Source: Diplosphaera chodatii (Eukaryota; Chlorophyta; Trebouxiophyceae; Prasiolales; Stichococcaceae). Taken from it: 64,000 bases of DNA. The notes beneath the pieces are model-generated. The model did no database searches and was not told where the DNA came from. It saw only the letters and a list, made by a program, of their open reading frames with translations. Every line of letters starts with the position of its first letter. The first letter of the stretch is position 1. The stretch covers positions 1,426,001 to 1,490,000 of the forward strand of contig JAALGY010000057.1 of NCBI GenBank assembly GCA_032358165.1. The letters are read 5' to 3'. Positions 1 to 11,949 of the stretch are shown here, piece after piece. Position numbers and translations under genes: made by a program.

Positions 1-538
1 TCCACCTCTGCGTCATCCTCTGACGCCGTCTGTTGGGCAGAGACCACATGCCGGCGCCGTCGGCTGGCACCACTGCAACATTGGCTGCCGGCGCATGGCT
101 GCCGGGGCGCTGAACTGCTGTGTATCCTCTGAAGCCCGAGACCCCGAGATGTGCAGCCCACAAATGGCCTCCTGCCTGTGAAGGCTCGCCTGTTGCTGTG
201 GCTGTGTGCTGATGCCTGACACCCGACCAAGCCGTGTCGGACACGTGCAGCGACTGGTCGCAACGCCGGCGGACTTCCAGATACCGACGCGAACAGCAGG
301 CCGTCCATTACATCAAGGCGTGTCCTGGTGCTGCTTGCAAGGCCACAAGGCGGCAAAAGGCTTGTGTGTACTGAAGGCATCTGTTCACCGTGTCACTATG
401 AGTTGATTGATTGGTGGCAGCAGCTCGGCCTCTTTGGCAATCGCAGGGGTTTAACAGGAAGTAGTTTGTCTGACTGCGCCTGGCAGATGTTCAGCTCGGC
501 ATGCAGGGTACCAGTACACACCAACCCAGAGCATTTCG
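1..538. other. No recognisable gene
   Basis: Short open frames exist on both strands but none resembles a known protein or shows a plausible exon pattern. The stretch probably holds the mL41 promoter and 5' leader, and possibly the far end of a gene lying outside the window. Confidence 0.5.
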
Positions 539-1031
539 ATGACGCTGATTGCGTCGATCCTGGGCGGCCTTGGGCGCAGTCGTCGCGTTCCCCGCACCGG
601 CCTGTGGCAGCTCAATTCCAAGCGCGGGCCGCGCAATTTCTACAAGGGCAAAGGCGTTGAGCCCACCGGCAGGCACACCAGGAAGGGTGAGTTCCGCGTG
701 TCAATTGTGACTTGCAGTGTCGCTTTGCGGATATTTGAAGTTCACTATATTTGCTGCATGTGTCGTGTTGCCGCACAGGCGGGTACGTGCTGGACAAACT
801 GAAGCTTCCCAACATTGTGGTGCCGGACCTGACAGACTTCAAGGTCAGCCGATCGTATTGATCAGCCGGAATGCACAGCATAATTTCGCCATCCTCATGC
901 CAGCCCTTGCTGTGGGCTGCCTGGCCGTCATTTGCATGGTATGCATACATGCGGCTCCTGCCTCCGACGTGACATGCACCCTCCCACAGCTCAAGCCGTA
1001 CGTGGCCTACAGCCCGCCGCCCAAGAAGTGA
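539..1031 (+). CDS. MRPL41: Mitochondrial large-subunit ribosomal protein mL41 (MRPL41/MRP-L27 family)
   Basis: Structural protein of the mitochondrial large ribosomal subunit, acting in the matrix. Three exons give a closed frame of 84 residues: 539-686, 779-843 and 990-1031, with GT-AG introns. The family core is clear: a basic N-terminus, the FYKGKG..TGRHTRKGGY block, then LPNIVVPDLTDFK and a C-terminal LKPYVAY. The length fits short plant and algal versions and is below the roughly 137 residues of the human protein. The start at 539 is the first ATG of the frame. KRI1 follows on the same strand. Confidence 0.9.
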
Positions 1032-1193
1032 CGGTATCCTATTGTCCAATGGCAATGCCTTGCTGCATAGCTGCATGAGCAGCGCCATAACCAGCCATGG
1101 TGCGCACTGATTGAGTGCCACTCCCTGCTAGAGGGTTTGCACGTCTGAACATTATATTCAGCATGGCACGAAGTCAATATTTGACGAGCCAAT

Positions 1194-4100
1194 TTGCTTA
1201 CGGTTGTGTTGAGGGGCCAACAGGCAAATGATGGACATGACTCAGAGGCGCCGTCGTCATCTGAAGAGGTAGGACGACTCATGGAAGATGTTAGGAGCGC
1301 TGTCGCAATACTACGAGTGCTCTCTGATGCTTATCTGAAGTGGCTGAACGTGCTGCACGGCATGCCACAGGAGTCAGATGTGAGCGAGCAGCTGGACGAG
1401 GGCTTTCTCAAGGCATTTGCCAAGATCAAGCAGCGGGACGCGTCTATCTATAATGCTGACGCCAGACTCTTCGATGCGGGTTCGCCTGGCGCCAGCGAGG
1501 AGGACAACAGCAGCGAGGGCGATGCAAGCACAGGCTCCGAAGCACCAGCCAGTGGCCGCAAAGAGCACCCAAAATTCCTGCGCCAAGTGCTGGCCGAGCA
1601 GGCGAGTCAGGGTCCTGGTCCCCTGCCGGAAGTGCTTCCAGAGTGAGCAATGCCTGGAGATGGATCACCTAGATTGACAATGGATTACCTGGATTGACAC
1701 CTTTAAGGAGCTGAACAGCTTCGCTATGAGTGCAGGCATTGGAGGGTGGCTCGGCGAGCGACAGCGATGCAGATGCCGTGCGGCCTCTGACATACACGCA
1801 GGAACAGCAGGATGTGAAGAATGCATTTCTCGAGGTGCCATTGCAATTGCAGCCATGTCCACACGACAATGCAGGGCCTCTGATCCTGTGGGAGGATGGC
1901 GACTGAACCAAAGGGCTGCCCTGTTAAGCTGCTGACCTCCTCAACCTGACCACCGTCCTGCAGGCCGCTGGCGAAGTAGAGGAGGGTCTGAAGGACGGGG
2001 AGTTCGGGCAGGTGTTGAACCAGCGCCGCTCCAGGGCTGCAGGTGTACTTGCGCACTGAGCCGCTGTGAAATTTGCTATGCACTTGAGATGACCCAACAA
2101 TGCTGCAGCTGGCCCCGATCGAGGCGTCGACTGACTCGACCCACCTTCATGCGTGGATGTCGTGTTGGCAGGTGGCACGGAGGGCGGCAGCAAGCCAATC
2201 ATCAGGGAGCTGCTGGTCAGCTGCTTCGATGCAGCGGACAACCCGGAGGACGCCTTCCTCCGTGACTTTGTGCAAGGCCAGCAGTGGCGGGATGACGACC
2301 AGCCGGCCGGTGAGCATGCACACCTGCACCCCAGCTCACACCTCGATCCTTCATCAGCTGTTTGTGCATTCACACCATCAGCAGGTGCCGAAGCAGCAAC
2401 AAACAGCAGGGACTAAGGGAACGTGAGCCAGTGAACTCTATGAGCCTGAGCGGCGGGGGTGCTCGCATGTGTGTCGACCCCTGTGCACTTGGTTTTGTAG
2501 CTGCTGCGCCTGCTGCGCCGCTGGAGGATGCAGTCGATGCGGACCTGGAGGCCGACCAGGATTACCTTCAGCAGGCAGACCGCTATGAGGCACGGTACAA
2601 CTTCCGCTTCGAGGTGTGTCTTGATGCCCCACCACGCAGGGTGACACACATGCCCATCTCATGCGGCTGTCACCAAAGAACGATGTTTGCACAGACGCTG
2701 CACCTGCATCAGATGAAGCCGCTGACGCCCTTCATGCGGCGTGTGTGACCTGAGCAGGAGCCTGGCGCGGCGCACACCATCACACACCCACGTGTCGTCG
2801 AGGGCAGCGTGCGCAGGACCGACGAGCGCCGCAAGCAGGCACGCAGCACATTGTTGACTGCATCGGTTTTCCAGGTCGGTTGGCGCTTGTCTTGCAGGCC
2901 ATGCAGCGTGTTGAGGCTCTGTTGTAGGTAAAGTTTCGGCATCATGTTGCAGGCGCGGGAGCGGAGGGCAAAGCGGAAGGAGGATGAGGAGCGCAAGCAG
3001 CAGGAGGACGCTAAGAGGTGCTTCCCGGCTGTGACCAGCTTGTCCCCAAGCAGGTCTTCTTGTGCCTGATTGGGTCCTTGTGCTCTCAAGTGGTCGACAT
3101 GTAGTGGCATCGCCCCATATCAGTTGAGGCTGGGCACCACCGTGAGTGCTGCCATCAGCCCTGCACAGGGCGCGCAACGCTGCACGGGCAAAGACCGGCA
3201 GCAAGCGCTCGCAGGTGCAGGAGGTGCGCGATGCAGCGGGCGGCGCGGGGCCTGACGCCGCCAAGCTGCAGGTCCGTGCCCCACAAGGGAGCAGTGCACA
3301 GATGGGCCTTGTGCTGGTTCAGCTGTGCGCTCATCAACCTTGTGCAGTGTGTGAACAGTGCACTGTCCAGGGCAGTTTGCCTCGAGCCTGCATTGATGGG
3401 CTGGCCAGATTGGGCATGGGTGGCGACCAGCTTGGTGTCTCTGCAGGCACTTATGGACTCGGACGACTGGGACCCAGATGCCTATGACGCCGCCATGCAG
3501 TCGGCCTTTGGGGAGGACTACTACGAGGTGTTGCTGTGCTTTTCACGCATCATCTGTATGGCTGTGGTCTGTGTGCACCCAAGTTGAGCGGCATGCTCAC
3601 TGGCATGGCTTTGCAACAGGCTGTTGACGAGGGAGCGGAGATGCTCGGGGGCGAGGACGCTGAATATGCAGCCCAGCCCGTGGGCCGCGATGAGCCCGGT
3701 GTGCCACACCTCGACGCTGCGTGCACATGTGCCAGAGAACCTTGTGGAGTGTGCGTGCTCCTGTGCCTGCCATGCATGCAAACGGAGTCTGTGGTACACA
3801 GACGACACCACTGGTGCCGTGGAAGAAGACGAGGAGGATGATGAGGATGCTGCCACACCGGCCATGGCAGGGTGCGCATGGAGGCAGCGAATCCTGCACA
3901 CTCATGCGTCATAGCTCTGCAAGGTGCAGTGCTGAAGGCAAGCCTCTTGCATCCATGTCGCTCATGCAGCAATGCTGCGGCGCAGGTTCCGGTACCGGCC
4001 TGTGCCCAAGCAGACGTATGGCCTGGACATTGTGGACCTGCTGCAACTGGATGCCAAGGAGCTGAACCAGGCATGCTCCGCAGCAGCACGGCACAGCGTT

Positions 4101-4800
4101 AAACGTGCTTATGCTGTGCTGCTTACAGGAGCATGACTGCACGTTCCCTTTGCGCTTGCACGCATGGTGCACTGATGCATTCAGATTCATGGCGATGCAG
4201 GTTGTGGGGCTGAAGCGGCTGGCGCCGTACAGGGAGGAGCGCGGCCGGCAGTATGCCAACACCCAAAAGCTGCAGGAGCTGCGGGCTGGTCAGCAGGATG
4301 CGCAGCCGCGCAAGCGCAAGCAGAAGCACGCCCTTGTGCAGAATGGCAGCGCATCAGCACGGAGGGCCAGCAGACATGCCGATGGGAACACCAGTCCAGC
4401 AGGAGGGGCCGATGCAGGAGTGGTGGCGGACCCAGCGGCTCAGCAGCCAGCCAAAGTCAAGAAGACGAGACGTACTATGACAGAGCTGCGGGCTGGGGAA
4501 GCTCCAATTAGGGCCGTGCCGTCTGTGGGCGATGCAGACGCAGAGCAGGCTGCCATCGAGCAGAAGGCTGCCCAAAAAGCGGAGCGAGAGCGGAAGCAGA
4601 GGCTGCAGTCGTACGGAAAGCTCACACTGCGGCCGGAGGGTAGCAGCAAAGCCACCAAGCGCAAGGCGGAGGCTGCTGCGGAGGTGCAGCCAGCGGCGAC
4701 CGATGGCTTGACTCGCGGTGAGCGGAAGCGGCTCAAGCGCAGTCAGAAGCGTGCAGCAAAGCGCACAGAAGACGGCACAGGCTTTGATGTGGACTCGTGA
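1194..4800 (+). CDS. KRI1: KRI1-like ribosome biogenesis protein
   Basis: Nucleolar factor needed for 40S subunit production. Many short exons carry the KRI1 blocks in order: EQLDEGFLKAFAKIKQRD..IYN (1371-1601), RPLTYTQEQQDVKNAFLE (1736-1834), AFLRDFVQGQQWRD (about 2165-2311), ADRYEARYNFRFE (ends 2613), GSVRRTDERRKQAR (about 2800), a basic RERRAKRKEDEERK block (about 2951-3016), DWDPDAYDAAMQSAFGEDYYE (3448-3528), and the C-terminal RFRYRPVPKQTYGLD plus ELNQ|VVGLKRLAPYRE (exon ends 4070, next starts 4201). A lysine-rich tail follows, with the stop at 4798-4800. The N-terminal block usual in this family was not found, so the start is uncertain. Two introns appear to begin with GC. Confidence 0.88.
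1602..1735 (+). other. Probable GC-AG intron in KRI1
   Basis: The exon 1371-1601 ends CAG and is followed by GCGAGT. The next exon opens at 1736 after TGCAG. Both sides are phase 0, and the join gives a continuous family-like reading (LAEQ then ALEGG). GT donors further along the exon would be less consistent with the family. Confidence 0.6.
4071..4200 (+). other. Probable GC-AG intron in KRI1, near the C-terminal block
   Basis: The conserved peptide ELNQVVGLKRLAPYR is split exactly between Q and V. The donor side reads AACCAG then GCATGC; the acceptor side reads GATGCAG then GTTGTG. No GT donor lies close enough to preserve this conserved sequence. Confidence 0.7.
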
Positions 4801-5168
4801 ATTTTGTGAGAGGTGCATGTTGTGCATGCACTGGCACGCACATGCTGGCGATGCGATGTTCGCATGTCGCCAACACCATCAGCTCTCCAGGTTTCCGTTG
4901 TCAGGTTTCTTGTGCGGCAATGCTGCAACCCGCCTGTAAGAGATATGAGGCATATGGCAGTTGCCATGACCTGATTTCCAGGGTCCTGAAGACCATCCAC
5001 ACCGACATGGGTCACGATGACTCGATACAAAGCACACAAATATGGTCTCGACTTCGGGTGTAGGTTCCTGTCATATACATTGGCTGGTGGAGAGAGCAAT
5101 CCCAAGAATGAAGTAGGGACACTACTTCTGGCTGCTGCGCTGCTGCAGGTGCTTTCTGCACCGGCAGC
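4801..5168. other. Convergent 3' region between KRI1 and the PPPDE gene
   Basis: No coding signal was recognised. This is 368 bases between two stop codons that face each other, presumably both 3' untranslated regions. Confidence 0.5.
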
Positions 5169-5774
5169 TCAATGTTGGCTGAGGGCCTGTGCGCCGCCGC
5201 GCCGTGCGTCGGACACCATCAGGTTCTGAGCGTCCTCCGTCAGCAGGTTGTGCCGCTCATCAGCCTCTCGTGCTGCAGCTGCGGTTGGCGACATTGCTGG
5301 AGGAGACATCTGAATGGGTACCCAGGTTGGCGGGAGCAGGCAGTGTACGCATGTTGCGATCCCTGCTAGCCGGTTGACCCAGGCTGGGGCCTCTTTGCCA
5401 GTAAGCCGCTTACAGAGGTCGTTGCTGAATGTATTGCAGTTCCGCTGCAACAGGTGGTAGGCGTTGCCTTTGTACACGTCACCCATCTCCTGCACCGCAT
5501 CCTGCACCTCCTGCGGCGTCAGGCTGGTCTCCCCAATCACAAGCCGCTCGCGGAATGTTACTGGGCCCGGTGCATCGCCGGGGTTTGTGGCAAAAATGCC
5601 GCTGACGTCATACTCGTGGCCGCCATAAGCCCACTCGACGCCGTACACCTCGACGCCGCTGTGAAAGATGCCCACGCCTGCCCAGGCTGTCCACCAGTTC
5701 TGCTCTGATAGGTCGTAGATCACCAGCCGGACCGTGGCATCGTCCGACTGCTGTGTTGTGCGGATTGGCTCCAT
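5169..5774 (-). CDS. PPPDE (DeSI-type) thiol peptidase domain protein
   Basis: Single-exon gene of 201 residues. The PPPDE fold is a papain-like cysteine peptidase whose members remove SUMO or ubiquitin. Visible features are an N-terminal VRLVIYDLS strand, the catalytic-histidine segment GIFHSGVEVYGVEWAYGG (about residues 36-53), the catalytic cysteine in LLQRNCNTFSNDLCKRL, and the PAWVNRLA helix that follows it in plant homologues. Both catalytic residues are present. The tail is Ala/Pro rich. The gene is divergent from IWS1, sharing about 620 bases upstream. Whether SUMO or ubiquitin is the substrate cannot be read from the sequence. Confidence 0.88.
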   Translation of the reverse strand: MEPIRTTQQSDDATVRLVIYDLSEQNWWTAWAGVGIFHSGVEVYGVEWAYGGHEYDVSGIFATNPGDAPGPVTFRERLVIGETSLTPQEVQDAVQEMGDVYKGNAYHLLQRNCNTFSNDLCKRLTGKEAPAWVNRLAGIATCVHCLLPPTWVPIQMSPPAMSPTAAAAREADERHNLLTEDAQNLMVSDARRGGAQALSQH

Positions 5775-6391
5775 TCTGCGGAGCGTCCTGCACGCGCTGC
5801 TGCTAGTGCATTGTGATCAATCTTGCAGCTGTCAGAATGCAAGGACTATGGCTGCCATAGCACGAAAGGCGAGCGAAGTACAGCCAGCAACCACCGCTCC
5901 TGAGTGTTACTTCAGCGTTCCACAAAGGCAGGCGAAAATCACACAGCGGCGATGTGGCACGCAAACAAGTACAACATATGAGTGCGACTAGTATGCGATG
6001 TGGGTGTGAGCGTGCAACAAGGGGCTACCAAGCTGACAACGGACGCGTCGAGCTTCGCCACAGGGTGCCTTGCTGGTCTTGCTCAGACTGCAATGGATTG
6101 CAGCCTGCATTCAGCAGCTGCAGCATTACGAAACTTCAGTGTGCCAAGCGTCACATCTGTAAGTAGCTCAAGAACGCCGCAACACGCTCGCCACATCTGC
6201 ACGTTCTACTTGATTGGCCTCGGGACACCTGCTGCTGGTGTCGTGAGGTGCTCGGGCCTTGTCGATCTGCGTGTAGGCTGTGCGGGCAGTGTGCTAGCTT
6301 GGTTCGATAGTCCTGCACCTGCTGGGCTCAGTCGACCTTCAAAGCAGCCCGCGGCACCGCAGCCAGCGGCACCGCGGGCGTAGCGCGAGCC
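5775..6391. promoter_or_regulatory. Divergent upstream region of the PPPDE gene and IWS1
   Basis: 617 bases between two start codons facing away from each other, with no coding signal. It should hold both promoters; no convincing individual motif was identified. Confidence 0.45.
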
Positions 6392-8854
6392 ATGGCGGAC
6401 CCAGATGTCGTGAACAGGGGCGACCTGGAGGACCTGTTTGGCGACAGCGACGACGAGGACTTTCAGCCCCCAGACCAGCAGCAGCAGCAGCAGCCGCAGG
6501 ATAACACCGAGGCAGCGCCCGCCGGGGTGCGCATGCCATGCCGCCCCTTGCAAGGATCAGTATGCCAGATGCAGAGCAGCAGCTGCAATACTGTTGTAGT
6601 CATCTGCAGACGTTCAACTTCTTGGCTGACCCCTTACGCACCACCTGTACTCAACCTAGTTTGAGGAGGGGGAGTACGACCCGGCGCAGCCGCAGCACGA
6701 GTATGCAGAGGCAGGGGCAGCAGCCGACACAGTCCCGCCGCAGGCGGGGGGACAGGAGGAGTATCAGCCCGAGGAGCGGTGGCCGGAGGAGTTCACGCAG
6801 TATGGTGGGTGCCTGGCTTCACGCAGCAATGTTTCAGACATTGGACTATTCACGGGCCTGGGTGTTTCCTGGCTGGGCAGTGAGCCCTGGCGCAACAGTC
6901 CACGAGAGGCAGTGCCGTCACCTCGACTGCAGAGGAGGCGCAAGAGGTGGGCGAGGAGGACGAGCTGGAGGCCATGTTCAAGCCCAAGAAGAAGCGGCGG
7001 CAGGAGCGGGACCAGGCCGAAAAGAAGTCCATCGTTGAGGAGCTGCTCGCCCGCATGGAGGTGCCCCCCCGCCGCCTGCTGGGGCCACACCAACACAGCA
7101 CGCCATGCGTGCCTCTCTGCGAGTGCGGGTCCGGAGACCGTGCTGCCCCCAGGCGCAGCCAGGGGTCACTGAAGGTCCAGGAGTTTTAGTCAGGTGATGG
7201 GCTTGCAGGTGGCGGCGGAGCTGGACAAGGCCGCGTACGACGAGGGCCGGCCCGCCATCCACAAGCTGCAGATGCTGGCGGACGTAGACCGGGTGGGTTC
7301 CGAGACGTCATCGCTTCTTCACTGTCATGTCGACCGCAGCAGCCGCCTGTGCTTGCTGTGTCTGCAGTGCTGCACAGCTCGCTTCTTTGCACGGCAGCCG
7401 GCAGAGTGCGCCTGGCGCCCTGCTTCCATAGCAACTGCGTACAGCAAGCCCTGTGCTGCTCTATCATCCTGCAGGACATGGTGCAGCGCGACCTGCACGA
7501 CGAGTTTCTGGATGGAGGCGTGCTGGGCGTGTTCCGGTGAGTGATGCCCTGATGCGCTGATGCACCTAGGCAGCCCACCTCCAGTCGACACCCCTACAGT
7601 GTCACCCAGCACCTGTCTCCCCTGGGCTGCGTCAGGGCGTGGCTGGACCCCATGCCAGACGGCAGCCTGCCCAGCGTGAAGGTCCGCAGCACCATGCTGC
7701 GCCTGCTGCTGCAGCTCAACTTCTACTTCGAGGACCGCAAGGTGTGTGACCGCACACCCCCGCTGCCTTGGCGCCCTGTCCTCCCCGCGCAGTGGCTGCG
7801 CAAGACCGTCGTGTCCTGTGTTGTGGTTTGGCATATAGGTTGGTAGTGCTCATGGCAGCTCCCCTTCGCCGTCCATTCGAGCAGGGGCAATTGCTACTGT
7901 GTCACTTGTTGGCGACGTAACATGGATGGCGGGTCACTTGTGCAGGAGCAACTGAAGAAGAGCCAGCTGGGGCACGTCATCATGTTCCTGTCCAAGCTGC
8001 CGGACGAGCTGCCGGCCAACCGCCGCATGGCGCGCGAGCTGGTGCAGCGGTGGAGCCGCCCCATCTTCGAGGCCTACCGCAACGACAGGTGCGCAGCTTC
8101 GTCCTGCCCGTCATGCTGACAGAGGCAGAGCGCCAGTCCGTGGTAGAAAGTAACCCATCAGGCTGACAGCGTCAGGGATCCGCACAACCACGCACGCAGC
8201 AGCTGGCACCAGACGGCTCCTCTGGGTGTCATCCTCTGGGTCATGCGCTGCTGTTCCCAGGGCGCGGGAGGAGGATGCGGCGGACCGCGAGGCGGACCTG
8301 GTGCGGGAGCGGCTGCTGCAGGGCAGGAAGCACGAGGTGGACGAGCCCGACCGCCCGCTGCGGCCCGCTGAGAAGGGCTTCAGGTGGCGCCCCGCCTTTG
8401 CTGCCGAAGGCTCCGCTCGCACGCAGACTCGATGGTATAGTGCGCAAGTCCCTGTCGCAGACGTGGGTCAGGTCCACAAAGTCAGCAGACAATGACCTTG
8501 GCCCCCTGTGTGCCACTGCAGGTTCAGCGCAGTCGTGCCCGAGAAGGCAAAGCTGAACTACAAGCGCGCTCCAGCTTCAGCCATTGGACAGGAAGCCAAT
8601 GCCGGTCCGCGTGGCAAGTCGAGTGGCACGCAGTCAGATCGCATGATGAAGAAGGTATGCGCCTGTAAATGACGCGCTGCAGACTGTCGTCCTGCCGATG
8701 TCTACGTGGCTTGCAGCGTTGCCCATTGCATTTCCTATTGACAGTGGAACGCATTGCCATGGCACTGCAGCTCGGGGACATTGGCAAGCGCCGCAAGCAG
8801 AGCGGCAAGGCGGCCAAGGTCAGTGTGGAGGGACGGGGCATGGCCGTGGGCTGA
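6392..8854 (+). CDS. IWS1: Transcription elongation factor IWS1/SPN1
   Basis: Nuclear factor that binds SPT6 and RNA polymerase II during elongation. The N-terminus (from 6392) is acidic and glutamine-rich (GDLEDLFGDSDDEDF then a CAG-repeat run). The exon near 6660-6804 continues the acidic region. The conserved part begins with FKPKKKRRQERDQAEKKSIV (about 6970-7030), followed by the TFIIS N-terminal (LW) fold spread over exons around 7205-7290, 7475-7538, 7637-7742, 7945-8089 and 8260-8381: AIHKLQMLADVD, FLDGGVLGVFRAWLDPMPDGSLP, LLLQLNFYFEDRKEQLKKSQLG, RRMARELVQRWSRPIFE. The last exon (from about 8716) carries the basic IWS1 tail and ends near VSVEGRGM at 8854. This C-terminal signature separates IWS1 from TFIIS and Elongin A. 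Confidence 0.92.
6476..6498 (+). repeat. CAG trinucleotide run in IWS1
   Basis: A short run of CAG codons encodes a polyglutamine stretch in the disordered N-terminus of IWS1. Confidence 0.8.
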
Positions 8855-9110
8855 GCTGCCGGGGCTGTCTGTATAGTTATTGGTCCCTTGTACGATGCCG
8901 GTGCACGGACGTTCAGTTGCATGCCATAAGACAACTGCAGTCCTTTGGAAGCACGTTCCTTGAGCACATTGAGGTGTGGCCGAACACAAAGCAATAATGC
9001 AGCTTTTGGCAGGCAGCCATGTGTCAATCTTGATGAAAACCACAGACGAGATGGCTTGCTTCCTGAGGTACGTCAACTATTTGGTCACTGTCAGAGCAAC
9101 AGACCCTGGA

Positions 9111-11176
<2,066 letters not shown>

Positions 11177-11949
11177 GTTTGCGGATCAGCTGCAGCCCAA
11201 CCTTGGTGCTGTAGCTACGTGAGCTCTTCTGTGCCGTACCGTACCGAAAGCGCGGTGTAATTGCATAGGCGTTTTCGCAACAAGGCAGCTTCACAGGCTT
11301 TCACTTGCTGTGGTGCATGCAGGGATGGGACAGTGATGACCCTGCAAATGGGACTCTGCAGTCACTATAGCTTCCAACGATGTTCCTGAGTCACTACTTA
11401 GCTGTTCGAACTGCAGCTCGACGCTGGTATTGGCTGCTGTCCAGCTCAAGCAAATGTCTGCTGACACAGCAGGCTTTGCAGCAAAGCGTGTGGCTTGCTG
11501 ATCACGCTTGTGATTTGATGACTGTGAATCACCGAGGAGGAGACGCAACGGATAGAAAACAGCAGGATGAGCGTGTATGCAGGCTGGCCGGGCATATCCA
11601 CCGCTGCGGCGTCATGCACAGCTCTTGGATTGATCCAACCGGGACTGGGGTCCTGGTCAATACACCAGCAGTTGGCCACCACGAGTCCATGACACGAGCG
11701 AAGCATGGTCGGTGACAAGCCTGCAATTGCTGTTCACAAAGCAACCGTCAAACCATCACAAAGTCAAGATCACGGCGTCCTTCACAATCGCAGTTTTCAA
11801 TCGCGGTACTCTGAAGCGACATGCGCATGTCGCTTCAGACACGCAGGCCCGCCACCCACGTGTGTCTGTCCTCCCTGCTAGTGAGACACATTCGTACTGC
11901 CGGCTCCCTCACCACAGACTGGCCACTCCCTCAAGTCACTACTGTCAGC
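11177..11949. other. Intergenic, no gene recognised
   Basis: Scattered open frames on both strands with no family resemblance. The stretch contains the region upstream of DIM1 and the 3' flank of the next minus-strand gene. Confidence 0.45.
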
